From: Paludibacteraceae bacterium
GTDB lineage: Bacteria > Bacteroidota > Bacteroidia > Bacteroidales > Paludibacteraceae
Reading direction: 5' to 3'
Assembly (NCBI GenBank): GCA_905234835.1
Contig: CAJOIZ010000013.1
Location: 1 to 64,000 of the forward strand
DNA length: 64,000 nucleotides
Part shown: piece by piece, positions 20,478-32,600 of the stretch
How positions within the stretch are numbered: the stretch's first letter is position 1
Layout of the letters: the number at the start of each line of letters is the position of its first letter
Position numbers and translations under genes: made by a program
Notes under the pieces: model-generated
Told to the model about the DNA's origin: nothing
The model's database searches: none
The model's input: the letters and a program-made list of their open reading frames with translations, nothing else

Positions 20478-21611
20478 TTAGTTCTTATGTTGCTTCAATT
20501 CCAGTACCGTGCGTTCTACAACTTGCTTCAACTGGTAGGTTGCTACACCAAGCGGTTTTTGGATGTCTTGCAGCGACCATTCGACCACGGTGCTCTTGGC
20601 GGTTTTGCAGATAACAAGACCAACGGACGGGTTATCTCCTTCTCCGCGAAGCAGTTTGTCAGCAGCGGTGACATAGAAGTTCAACTTACCGGCAAACTCC
20701 GGCATAAACTTAACAGCCTTTAGTTCGATAATCACATAACGTTTCTGCGGAATGTGATAGAAGATAAGGTCGGGGAAGAACACCGTCTCATCGTCCACAC
20801 GCAATTCCATCTGCCGTCCCACATACGCAAAGCCTTGACCAAGTTCCAAAAGGAAATTGGTGATGTTCTTAACTAAAGCCTCCTCCAAATCTTTCTCGTC
20901 ATAGTTCTGTTTGAGCGAGAGGAATTCGAAGTGGTATGGATCTTTGAAGAGTTGCTGCGTCAGTTGGATTTGCTCGGCAGGCAGGGTGTTGTCAAAATTG
21001 GACAGCGCTGCACCTTGTGCTTGGTATAGTTGAGCGGCTATCTGATCTTCCAGTTTACTGCGGCTCCAGCCTTCGTTAGCAACCTTATTGATATAGAACA
21101 GAGCCTCCTCGAGAGAGTGACAATGTTCAATAATCTCTACATGATGAAACCAAGGCACACGCCCAAAAATAGCTGGCATATCCAAAAGGTCAGCAGGCTG
21201 CTGACCTTTTTCGATTTCGCCACCAAGCAGGTGGCTTTTTTCACCTTCTTTAATTAGGTCAGCAGCTTGCTGACCTTTTGTAACCGACTCATTATAAAAG
21301 TTATACCAACGCTTCATGTACTTCACATTGGAGTATGAGAAGCCTGTAGCATCGGGGAATGTCTCACGCATGTCAAAGGCGAATTGCTTTACCACACCTG
21401 CGCCCCAACGAGACTCAGCGCGCAACGTCACAAGGTCACGTCCGATACTCCAATAGAACTCCAGCATCTCCGAGTTCACTTTGATAGTCGCACGTGCCTG
21501 GCTCTCACGGAAACGTTTCTTGACATCGGATAGCCACAGTACGTAGTCAGCATCGGCAATGATGCCGTCACGGGTTACAAATTCCGGTTTGCTCTTTTCG
21601 ATATTTGCCAT
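20478..21611 (-). CDS. DUF1016 (YhcG-like) PD-(D/E)XK nuclease family protein
   Basis: 377 residues from the ATG at 21611 (an extra 11 residues are possible but bring it close to the promoter). The N-terminal DUF1016_N domain (ARATIKVNSEMLEFYWSIGRDL) and the C-terminal PD-(D/E)XK core (FFPDLIFYH...YVIIELKA) are intact. A linker at about residues 112-143 contains two similar blocks, KGQQAADLI and KGQQPADLL, encoded by DNA hairpins. DUF1016 proteins are frequent companions of restriction systems. Here it is upstream of hsdR in the same orientation, so a defence role is likely; the mechanism is unknown. Confidence 0.88.
   Translation of the reverse strand: MANIEKSKPEFVTRDGIIADADYVLWLSDVKKRFRESQARATIKVNSEMLEFYWSIGRDLVTLRAESRWGAGVVKQFAFDMRETFPDATGFSYSNVKYMKRWYNFYNESVTKGQQAADLIKEGEKSHLLGGEIEKGQQPADLLDMPAIFGRVPWFHHVEIIEHCHSLEEALFYINKVANEGWSRSKLEDQIAAQLYQAQGAALSNFDNTLPAEQIQLTQQLFKDPYHFEFLSLKQNYDEKDLEEALVKNITNFLLELGQGFAYVGRQMELRVDDETVFFPDLIFYHIPQKRYVIIELKAVKFMPEFAGKLNFYVTAADKLLRGEGDNPSVGLVICKTAKSTVVEWSLQDIQKPLGVATYQLKQVVERTVLELKQHKN
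21184..21276. repeat. three inverted repeats inside the DUF1016 gene
   Basis: The segment holds a perfect 13-bp inverted repeat with a 1-nt loop (21184-21210, arm AAAAGGTCAGCAG), a 6-bp one (21219-21235, arm GCCACC) and a 9-bp one (21256-21276, arm AGGTCAGCA). The first and third share the arm AGGTCAGCA. The whole segment stays in frame. Confidence 0.85.
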
Positions 21612-21660
21612 AACTATTCTAATTGCACTTACTGGTAAATGCACATAAAATAAAAACGCA

Positions 21661-21690
21661 CAAAGGTACTATTATTTTCTTAAACCCAAA
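21661..21690 (-). promoter_or_regulatory. promoter of the DUF1016 gene
   Basis: On the minus strand, TTTG (21687-21690) and TACCTTTG (21661-21668) are 18 bp apart. The TTTG lies inside the repeat GACCGATTTGGG (21683-21705), so a protein binding that repeat would block the promoter. Confidence 0.7.
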
Positions 21691-21705
21691 TCGGTCATTA
21701 GAATT
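21683..21705 (-). repeat. inverted copy of the island-flanking repeat, over the -33 box
   Basis: Read on the minus strand, AATTCTAATGACCGATTTGG matches the second half of the copies at 14409-14442 and 21842-21875. Confidence 0.7.
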
Positions 21706-21841
21706 TCTTGTTTAGGTTCAGAATTTTTCGAGCAGATTTTTGATTTGAGCAAGGGCGCAATGTGGGTATTGTAACTGAGTGAAAATAAAAAAATGCCGAA
21801 AAAGATGAACAGAAACGAAATAGAATAACATATATAAATTA

Positions 21842-21875
21842 ACACTCATATTCGGTCTAATGACCGATTGGGGTT
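21842..21875 (+). repeat. right copy of the island-flanking TCGGTC-N4-GACCGA repeat
   Basis: It contains the perfect inverted repeat TCGGTC-TAAT-GACCGA and is a direct, about 30/34 identical copy of 14409-14442, 7.4 kb away across the hsd/DUF1016 genes. Confidence 0.75.
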
Positions 21876-22016
21876 TAACATGCAACTACTTAGTCGATTA
21901 TCTGCAAAAAAGTATTATGCATACAATAGGGGCAGTTGTTATTAGAACACCGCAAAAATACGTCCTTGCACTGTCTCTCTAAAAGACAAGAAAAACGCAT
22001 TTTACTTCGTGTTTGT

Positions 22017-22103
22017 GAGTGAATGTTTTGGACTGCGTGTTGGCAGCTGCGCTGTTGATGACTGCGTGTTGGTGACGAAGTGTTGTCAGCGTTGCTGTTT
22101 GGG
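22017..22103 (+). repeat. degenerate 14-bp repeat array (GACTGCGTGTTGG family)
   Basis: About six units of 13-16 bp, including two exact copies of GACTGCGTGTTGG (22031 and 22060). Same family and orientation as 14243-14298. Confidence 0.75.
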
Positions 22104-22141
22104 TGTATTATTGGGTTTTATTGAACAGGAATAGTTTTTTT

Positions 22142-22173
22142 ATTGTGTATTTCCCGAAAACATACTATCTTTG
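22142..22173 (+). promoter_or_regulatory. promoter of thrS
   Basis: The -7 box TATCTTTG (22166-22173) is preceded by ATTG (22142-22145) at 20 bp. It lies about 46 bp before the thrS ATG. Confidence 0.65.
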
Positions 22174-22219
22174 CCGCCCGTTATGTTTCGACGTAGATAA
22201 TTAAAAAGAATATCTGTAT

Positions 22220-24199
<1,980 letters not shown>

Positions 24200-24204
24200 T
24201 AACA

Positions 24205-24238
24205 AATAACGGACGTATATCAATGTACGTCCGTTATT
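24205..24238. terminator. bidirectional terminator between thrS and tkt
   Basis: AATAACGGACGTA (24205-24217) and TACGTCCGTTATT (24226-24238) form a perfect 13-bp stem with an 8-nt loop and T-rich sequence after it on the plus strand. It serves the two convergent genes. Confidence 0.88.
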
Positions 24239-24263
24239 CTTTATTCTTCTTGTGATAAGGCAA

Positions 24264-26276
24264 TCAACCGATCATTGCCTTTATTTCTTGGCAGATATGT
24301 TCGGTGGTGAAGCCCAGTTTCTCTTCCAATACCTGATAGGGTGCGCTGAAGCCGAAAGAGGTCATACCGTGAATCTTGCCGTTGCAGCCGACCAGACCCT
24401 CCAATGTACAGGGCAGTCCGGCTGTCAGTCCGAAACGTTTGATTCCCTGTGGCAGAACCTCGTTCTGGTAGTCCTGGCTCTGCTCGCGGAAGCGTCCTTC
24501 GCTCGGCACGCTGACCACTTGCAGACGGTAGCCTTCCTTGCGCAGCACTTCGGCGGCAGTCTGCAACGAACTGACTTCGCTGCCCGATGCCACCAGCACC
24601 GCCTGCGGATTGTCGTCACGAGATACGATGTACGCGCCCTTGTTGAATCCTTCCTTATTGACTTCAGGCAGCGAAACGATGTCCTGACGGCTGAGAATGA
24701 GTGCGGTAGGCGTATCGGTGTTCTCCAACGCTGCACGCCATGCCAATGTCGTTTCATCCGCATCAGCGGGCCGCAGAACGAGAACCGACGGACGACCGCT
24801 ATGGTTATGCAGTTTCTCCATCAGGCGTATCTGCGCCTCTTGCTCGACGGGTTCGTGTGTCGGGCCGTCTTCGCCTACGCGGAACGAGTCGTGGCTCCAG
24901 ATGAAGATGACGGGCAACTGCATCAGCGCAGCCATACGCACGGCAGGTTTCATATAGTCGGAGAAGACGAAGAACGTGCCGCAAGCGGGAATGATGCCTC
25001 CGTGGAGTGCCATACCGATGCAGACACAAGCCATCGTCAGTTCGCTCACACCTGCTTGAAGGAACTGACCCGAGAAGTCGTCTCTCTTCAGCGCGTGGGT
25101 CTTTTTGAGGAACCCGTCCGTCTTGTCCGAATTGGCAAGGTCGGCAGACGAGACAATCATATTGCCCACGTTCTCAGCGAGGAATCCGAGTACGGATGCG
25201 CTGGCTGTGCGGGTGGCTTTGTTCTTTTGTTGACTAATCAGACTCCAGTCGATGCAGGGCGTTTCGCCAGAGAAGTATGCTTCGTATTGCTTGGACAAGG
25301 TCGGGTTCTCCTGCTGCCAGCGGTAGAACTCCTCGTAGCGGCGGTTGCATAGTTCGCGCAGCTCCGCTTTGCGGTTGTCGTACAGTTCCTTGACTTCGGG
25401 GAAGATGACGAACGGGTCATCGGGGGTGCCGCCGAGGTTCGTCACTGTCTGTGCGAACGATGCGCCGGCTTTGGAGATGGGCTGTCCGTGTGTGGCGCAG
25501 AGGTTCTCCTTGCTCGTGCCATCTTCGGCTATGCAGCCTTTGCCCATCACCGTATGACCGATAATCAGGCTCGGACGGCCTTTCTCCTCTTTGGCGCGGC
25601 GTAGTGCCTGACGGATAGCATCAGGGTCGTTGCCAGGTATCTCCTGCACGAACCAGTTCCACGCCTCATATTTCTTCACAATATCCTCCGTGTCCACGTC
25701 CTTGCAGGGGGTGGAGAGCTGGATGGAGTTCGAGTCGTAGAACATGATGAGGTTGTCCAATCCGAGGTGTCCGGCCATACGTCCTGCGCCCTGGCTTATC
25801 TCTTCCTGTATGCCGCCGTCGGAGATGTAGGCGTAGATAGTCGGGTTGTGCACACTGCCGAAGCGTTGGTTCATCCATTTGGCAGCGATAGCCGCACCTA
25901 CTGCGAACACGTGTCCCTGACCCAGCGGACCGGAGGCGTTCTCTATGCCGCGCTCGATGTTGCGTTCGGGGTGACCGGGGGTGACGCTGCCCCATTGACG
26001 GAGGTTCTTCAGGTCATCCATCGTGTATTTGCCCGTCAGGGACAGTACGGCATAGAGCATAGGTGCCATGTGACCGGGGTCAAGGAAGAAACGGTCGCGT
26101 GCCTCCCAGCAGGGGTTCTCAGGGTCGTACTCCATAAACTCTGAATACAGTACGTTGATGAAGTCGGCTCCGCCCATTGCGCCGCCCGGGTGACCGCTTT
26201 TCGCTTTCTCTACCATACTCGCGGCAAGGATACGTATGTTGTCCGCCGCACGATTCATCAGTTTCGTCGTGTTCAT
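24264..26276 (-). CDS. tkt: transketolase
   Basis: 670 residues, full length. The thiamine diphosphate region reads ISDGGIQEEISQGAG (with SDG in place of the usual GDG, a form I believe common in Bacteroidetes). The catalytic and phosphate-binding HPGGAMGGADF and GHPERN segments and the C-terminal PSEGRFREQ follow. It transfers two-carbon units between sugar phosphates in the pentose phosphate pathway. It is a single-gene unit with its own promoter (26306-26336), convergent with thrS. Confidence 0.96.
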   Translation of the reverse strand: MNTTKLMNRAADNIRILAASMVEKAKSGHPGGAMGGADFINVLYSEFMEYDPENPCWEARDRFFLDPGHMAPMLYAVLSLTGKYTMDDLKNLRQWGSVTPGHPERNIERGIENASGPLGQGHVFAVGAAIAAKWMNQRFGSVHNPTIYAYISDGGIQEEISQGAGRMAGHLGLDNLIMFYDSNSIQLSTPCKDVDTEDIVKKYEAWNWFVQEIPGNDPDAIRQALRRAKEEKGRPSLIIGHTVMGKGCIAEDGTSKENLCATHGQPISKAGASFAQTVTNLGGTPDDPFVIFPEVKELYDNRKAELRELCNRRYEEFYRWQQENPTLSKQYEAYFSGETPCIDWSLISQQKNKATRTASASVLGFLAENVGNMIVSSADLANSDKTDGFLKKTHALKRDDFSGQFLQAGVSELTMACVCIGMALHGGIIPACGTFFVFSDYMKPAVRMAALMQLPVIFIWSHDSFRVGEDGPTHEPVEQEAQIRLMEKLHNHSGRPSVLVLRPADADETTLAWRAALENTDTPTALILSRQDIVSLPEVNKEGFNKGAYIVSRDDNPQAVLVASGSEVSSLQTAAEVLRKEGYRLQVVSVPSEGRFREQSQDYQNEVLPQGIKRFGLTAGLPCTLEGLVGCNGKIHGMTSFGFSAPYQVLEEKLGFTTEHICQEIKAMIG

Positions 26277-26305
26277 ATCGAATAATTATTAAATGAAAAA
26301 CACCG

Positions 26306-26336
26306 CAAATATACAGCGTTTCGTTGATGCTGCAAA
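26306..26336 (-). promoter_or_regulatory. promoter of tkt
   Basis: On the minus strand, TTTG (26333-26336) and TATATTTG (26306-26313) are 19 bp apart, about 30 bp before the ATG. Confidence 0.75.
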
Positions 26337-26378
26337 AAATCTTGGTCAGTTTTTGTAAAGAATCAGGTCAGTCAATTC

Positions 26379-26411
26379 CGCTACCCTTGCGCTACCCTTG
26401 CGCTACCTTTG
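26379..26411 (-). repeat. 11-bp tandem repeat (CAAGGGTAGCG on the minus strand) x3
   Basis: The three adjacent units are 26379-26389, 26390-26400 and 26401-26411 (last with one change). Reverse-oriented match to the array at 1728-1771. Confidence 0.85.
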
Positions 26412-26488
26412 GGCAAGAAACGGACAGCTTGGGGTGAAGAGAATGGCGGGTCCTGGGATATATGGAGAAAGCACGTTTTTTTAGTTCG

Positions 26489-26551
26489 TTCTTAAGAAAG
26501 GTGGCTGTTTGGCGGTGAAAAATGAAGAAATCTGTTACTTTTTCTTAAGAA
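26489..26551. promoter_or_regulatory. paired TTCTTAAGAA palindromes, candidate operator
   Basis: Two perfect 10-bp palindromes (26489-26498 and 26542-26551; the second extends to 14 bp, 26540-26553) are 53 bp apart centre to centre, about five helical turns. They lie 30-90 bp upstream of the giant gene's -7 box. Confidence 0.5.
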
Positions 26552-26557
26552 AAGGTA

Positions 26558-26588
26558 TTTTCTACGTTTATGCGATGTTGTACTTTTG
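26558..26588 (+). promoter_or_regulatory. promoter of the giant surface protein gene
   Basis: The -7 box TACTTTTG (26581-26588) is a perfect TAnnTTTG; the -33 position holds TTTT (26558-26561). It gives a leader of roughly 85-90 nt. Confidence 0.65.
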
Positions 26589-26680
26589 CGGCGTTTATTG
26601 TACTCTGCCGAAGTATGTGCGGGCAATGACCGCCATCGGTTGCGTAACACGAGTAGAAAAGAATATAAATACATCATACA

Positions 26681-29600
26681 ATGAAAAGAATCAAGTACTT
26701 ATTCCTTTCGTTCCTGCTGATGGCGGGAATGGGAGTTCAGGGGCAGCAGTTGCCTGACCCGCATTTTGAGGACTGGTCGGACTCGTTTGACGGCAATGCC
26801 CAGCCGAAGGACTGGCACGGCAGCAACGTGTCGCAGATGGGTTTCAAGTTCACGTTCCTCTACAAGAAAGACGGTCGCTCGGGCAGTTGCGCCTATGTGA
26901 CGAACCAGGAGGTCGGCGCGTTTGGCGTGAAAGAAAAGGCTCCGGGCTATTTCAGCTTAGGCAAGGCTTGGAGTGCGATAGAAGGTGTCGATACGAAGAC
27001 GGGAACGGGTGGCACGGAAGGCGGCATCAGTTTCAAGTACCGTCCCGACACGTTGTCGGTGTGGATCAAGCGCACAGGCAGCGGTGCCACTGGCGAGGAC
27101 TTCAACATCGTGTTCTATTCGTGGCAGGGTACGAGCAAGGGTACGAGTTACCGTTCGAAAGGAGGTTCGTGCAAGAGTTCGACCCACTCGGACGAAGAGT
27201 GCGATATACGCCAGACGATGAACGGCAACTCATGCAACACATCGGTGCAGGCGAAGCAGGTGGCTGAAGGTTGGCATCGCGAACGCAAGCAATACGCCCA
27301 ATGGACCAACATCAAGGTGCCGATTTATTACCTCAATGATGTCACGCCGGAGAAGGTGAACGTCATTTTCTCGGCGGGTAATGCCCCGAACGCCTTTGAC
27401 AATTCGGGCATCACGGCGGGCAACGACCTGTACGTGGACGATGTGGAACTGATTTATTCCTGCAAGATACAGAAGTTGTATATCGACGGAGTGGAGTGGA
27501 ACGGTTTCAATCCGGACACGGAGGCAGAGCAGGTATATTCGCTCGGCGAAGGGGCTACGGCGGTGCCGGACATCTTTGCCATGCGCGGAGCGGGTTCGCT
27601 GACGAACTCGCAGAACAAGACAGGGACCTTCCCTGGCCGCCGTCTGTCAAGCGACGAGCTGACTATCAAGAAAGGTGCGGTGGGTGAAGTGACAACCCTG
27701 ACGGTGAAGTCGGGCGACGGTCAGAAGACGATGACCTACCACATCAAGTTCGTGAAGCAGGCTTCGACGAACGCCTACTTGGCGGGTATCAAGGTGAACG
27801 GCAAGGACTACGAGGGCTTCAACGCTTATTCCAACGAGACGGAAATAACGTTGGACTACGGAACGACGGCTGTTCCCGATATCGAACCTGTCGGCGCGGA
27901 TGCCGGTCAGACTTACGAAGTAGTCAAAGCGAAGACGCTTGGCGATGCGACGACCATCAAAGTGACGGCTGCTGACGGAAAAACGACACGCACCTACACG
28001 TTCCGATTCAAGGTAGGTGAACTGTCCGACAATACGTTGAAGGACATCCTGATTGACGGCGTTTCGGTGCCTGACTTCTCGCCACAGCAACTCAATTACA
28101 CGGTGTCATTGCCCTTGTCAACCACTGCCGTTCCCGAAGTGAAGGCGGTGTCTGCATACAATGAGGGCGACCAGACGATTGTGTATGAGGCTCCCGCGAA
28201 GATGGAGAACAACTGCCAGTACAAGATTAAGGTCAGCACGAAGGGCAATCCTGTGCCGAAGACCTATGTCATCACCTTCAAACTGGAGGCTTCGTCAATC
28301 ACGTATCTGACGAGCATCACGTTGGACGGCAAGCTGATTGAGGGTTTTGACAAGAGCAAGTACGTTTATGACGTGACCCTGCCTATGGGAAGCACCGCTA
28401 TTCCTGTCATCGGATATGAGAAAGGCGATCCCGAGCAGACGGTGACGCTGAACGGGACGGACGTGAACGGAACAACGGTCATCACGGTGAAGGCGGCTAA
28501 CGGCTCGCAGGCGGTGTACAAGATTAACTTTACCACTCCGCAGTCGGAGAACACGCTCTTGAAGGCAATCTATATTAACGGCAGTCTTGTGGAAGGTTTC
28601 GTTTCCACAAAGAGCATGTACAACGTGACACTGCCTGTCGGCTCGAGTTCCGACAATTTCCCTGCTATCACGTGGGAGACGCTGGACAATTTCCAGACAG
28701 TGGAACTGATAAAGGGAAATATTCCGGGTACAACTCGCCTTGTCGTTACGGCAGGCAACGGCGCAACGGCGCAGTACCAACTCGTTTTCACTGTCGAGAA
28801 AGACGATGCCAATCACCTCAACATGATTTATGTTGACGGCAAAGAGTTGCCGGGCTTTGATAAGGATGTGCTGTCTTATACCTATACCGTAAGTCCTACT
28901 GCCACGGTTCTTCCTACCGTAACCTACGAGCGCGGAAGCGAGAACGAGAAAGTGACGGAGCAGAAACCTTCCGGTCTGACGGGTGACTATCTGCTGAATG
29001 TCCGTTCGCAGAAAGGGCAGACACGTACATACACCATCACGTTCACGCAGAACCTGTCCGCTAATGCTAATCTGAAGATGATACGTCTTGATGGCAAGGA
29101 CCTCGAAGGCTTTAGCCCGGCCAAGTACAACTATACTTGTACACTGCCCGTCGGCACGACCACGCTGCCCGAAATCACCTGCGAGACACAGGAGGAGGGA
29201 CAGAAAACGGCTGTCGTACGTCAGGGTGACGACTATGTTATCACCGTAACTGCGCAGGACGGAAAGACCAAAAGCACCTACCGTGTGTCGTTCACCATCC
29301 AGCAGGCGGAGAACACCCTCTTGGAGGCTATTTATTTAAACGGCGAACTGTTGGATGGATTCGAGCCTGGTACCACGGTTTATACGATTACTTTGCCTGT
29401 AGGCTCCACGGACAGCGATTTCCCGACCATCACATGGAAGACATCGGACGAGTATCAGAAGGTGGAGATGACCACCGGCGGCATCAACGGAACGACACGT
29501 CTGCTGGTAACAGCGGGCAATGGGGCGACCGGGCAGTACCAGCTCCAGTTCAGTGTGGCACAGGACGAAGCGAACTACCTCAATATGATATACATTGACG

Positions 29601-32600
29601 GAAAGGAACTGGCTGGCTTCGACAAGGAGACGCTCAATTACACCTATACCTTGAGCTCCGATGCCACAGCCCTTCCCGCCGTGACCTATGACCAGGGTAG
29701 TGCATACCAGAAAGTGACGGAAAAGAAACCGGCTGACCTGACGGGCGACTATACACTCACTGTCCGTCCGCAAAAAGGCCAGACCCGTACCTATACTATT
29801 ACCTTTACGCAGAGTGTGTCCGCCAATGCCAATCTGAAGATGATACGCCTTGACGGCAAAGACCTTGAAGACTTCAGCCCCACGCGGTACACTTATACAT
29901 ATACGTTGCCCGTAGGAACCACGACGCTGCCCGAAGTGACGTATGAACAGCAGGAAGCGGCGCAGAAAGTGGTGGCGGTTCGGCAAGGCGATGACTACAT
30001 CCTTACTGTCATTGCGCAGGACGGAACGACCAAGAACACATACAAGGTGTCGTTCACCGTTCAGCAAGCCGCGAACACGCTCCTTGAGGCAATCTACCTG
30101 AATGGAAAGCTCATTGACGGGTTTGAAGGAACGAAGACGGTCTATACCGTCACGTTGCCCGTGGGCTCGACAGAGAAGGATTTCCCGACTATCACGTGGA
30201 AGACAACCGATGAGTACCAGAAAGTGGAGATGACCACCGGCGGCATCAATGGTACGACACGCATTTTCGTAACCGCCGGCAATGGAGCGACTGCCCAGTA
30301 CCAACTCATCTTCTCGGTTGCGGAAGACGAAACGAACCACCTCAATATGATTTATATTGACGGCAAGGAAATCCCCGGTTTTGACAAGGAGACCCTTACC
30401 TATACATATATGTTGGGTTCGGATGTTACTGCTCTGCCTTCCGTTACCTACGACCAGGGGAGTGAGTATCAGAAAGTGACAGAAAACAAACCTTCTGGAC
30501 TGACGGGCAACTACACGATTACCGTCCGTCCGCAGAAAGGGCAGTCCCGTACATATACCATTACCTTCACGCAGGACCTGTCCGTCAATGCCTTCCTGAA
30601 GATGATTAGTATTGACGGCGTGGATATGGAAGAGTTCAGCAGCGACCGATTCAACTACACTGTTACACTGCCCGTAGGAACGTCCGTTCTGCCCGAAGTT
30701 ACTTGCGAGAAGCAGGAAGAAGCGCAGAAAGTGGTGTTGGTACGCCAGGGTAACGCATATATCATCACGGTGATAGCCCAGGACGGAACGACCAAGAATA
30801 CCTACAAGGTGACGTTCAACATTCTCCAGTCGGAGAACACTCTCTTGCAGGCTATCTACCTTAACGGTACGCTTGTGGAGGGCTTCGTTCCCGCTACCAA
30901 CGTCTATTATATCACCTTGCCTGTTGGTACAACCGATAGTGATTTCCCGACCATCACGTGGGAGACAACCGATGAGTACCAGAAAGTGGAGATGAACGCT
31001 GGTGGTGTCAACGGTACGACGCGCATCTTCGTTACGGCGGATGACGGGGCTACTGCCCAATACCAGCTCATATTCTCTGTCCTGCAGGACGAAACCGACT
31101 ACCTCAATATGATTTATATTGACGGTAAGCCGCTGTCCGGCTTCGACAAGGATATACTTGCCTATTCGTATCCGCTGACTTCTTCGGCAACTGTCCTTCC
31201 CGATGTTACATACGACATGGGAAGCCCCTACCAGAAGGTGACCGTGCGTAAACCCGATGGCTTGACGGGTGATTATGTGCTCACTGTTCGCCCGCAAAGA
31301 GGCCCGGTACGTACTTATACCGTTACGTTCACACAGGATTTGTCTGCCAATGCTAATCTGAAGATGATCCGTCTCAACGGCGTGGACTTGGAAGGCTTTG
31401 ACGCAACGCAATACACCTATACCTGTACGTTGCCTGTCGGAACCGTTACGCTGCCCGAAGTTACCTATGAACAACAGGAAGAAACACAGAAAGTGGTGGC
31501 TGTGCGCCAGGGCAATGACTACCTTATTACCGTTAAGGCACAGGATGGTCAGACGGTCAACACCTATCACATATCGTTCACTATCCTCCAGTCCGACAAC
31601 GCCTTCCTCAAGATGATATATTTGGACGGCGCACCGCTTGCAGGATTTGAGCAGACCGTTTTCCATTATACCTATACGCTTACGTCTGCCACTTGTCCGG
31701 TTATCACGGTGGACAAAGGCGACGAAGTACAGCAGGTAACCATCGCGGCTCCCTATGCTGACGGTACGGCGCAGATAGTGGTACGCCCCCAGACGGGTAC
31801 CTCTAACACCTATACCATTACGTTTGCCTCGACGTTCGTTCCGTCTGTGCTTCTCAAGGGCATTAACTTGGACGGCACGCCGATGGCGGAATTCCGGCCT
31901 GACCAAAAGACTTATACTATTCCGATGACGACGGATGCCCTGCCTGAGGTGACGGCAGTTACCGAAGAAGGGCAGACCGTGCAGATACTCACTTCTGGCA
32001 ACACGGTGACTGTCTTTGTACAGAGTGGCGATTTGACTGGCAGGTACGACCTGACATTCACGCGCACCGTTTCTTCGGACTGCACGCTTAAGTCGATTCT
32101 GCTTGACGGTATAGCCCTTGCAGGCTTCTCGCCCGATGTCTATACCTACAAGCATACAATGGCGGTCGGCAGCACGATGCCCGAAGTAACATACGAGCGG
32201 AACGAGGTGCACCAGACCGTCCATAAGGGACAGACAGGTGATGCCACCGTGCAACTCATCGTCATTGCAGAGGACGGCAAGACCACAGCTACATACACTA
32301 TCCTCTTTGACATTCCCGCAGATAACGACACGCGCCTCAAGAACATCATCCTTGAGGGGAAAACGGACTTCGTGTACGATGAGGACAATGACTACTACAT
32401 GGTATATGAGGAAGAAGGAGTCTCGTTGCCTGCTATCCGTATTGAGACCAAACCCGGTCAGACAGCGATGATTACCACCGTCGGTCCTGACGAACAACGC
32501 ATCGATGTGCGTGCCGCAGACGGCGTAACGATGGGGTATTATACTATTTTATACATCCGTCTTCGCTCCAACAACGTTCTGTTGAAAGACATACAGATTG

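Larger units (their letters stand above)
21612..22219. other. divergent intergenic region, right flank of the restriction island
   Basis: These 608 bp lie between the DUF1016 gene and thrS. They contain the promoter of the defence genes (21661-21690), an inverted and a direct copy of the island-flanking repeat (21683-21705 and 21842-21875), a degenerate 14-bp repeat array (22017-22103) and the thrS promoter. No gene is seen. Confidence 0.7.
26277..26680. other. divergent intergenic region before the giant surface protein gene
   Basis: These 404 bp hold the tkt promoter, an 11-bp CGCTACCCTTG array (26379-26411), two TTCTTAAGAA palindromes (26489-26498, 26542-26551) and the promoter and about 90-nt leader of the giant gene. 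No gene is seen. Confidence 0.7.

Noticed and set aside
24252-25352. 366-codon plus-strand frame opposite tkt
   Set aside because: Transketolase is complete on the minus strand.
29336-32497. 1,053-codon open frame on the minus strand inside the giant gene
   Set aside because: It is antisense to strongly repetitive coding DNA, and its translation has no signal, domain or promoter. It follows from the codon bias of the sense strand.
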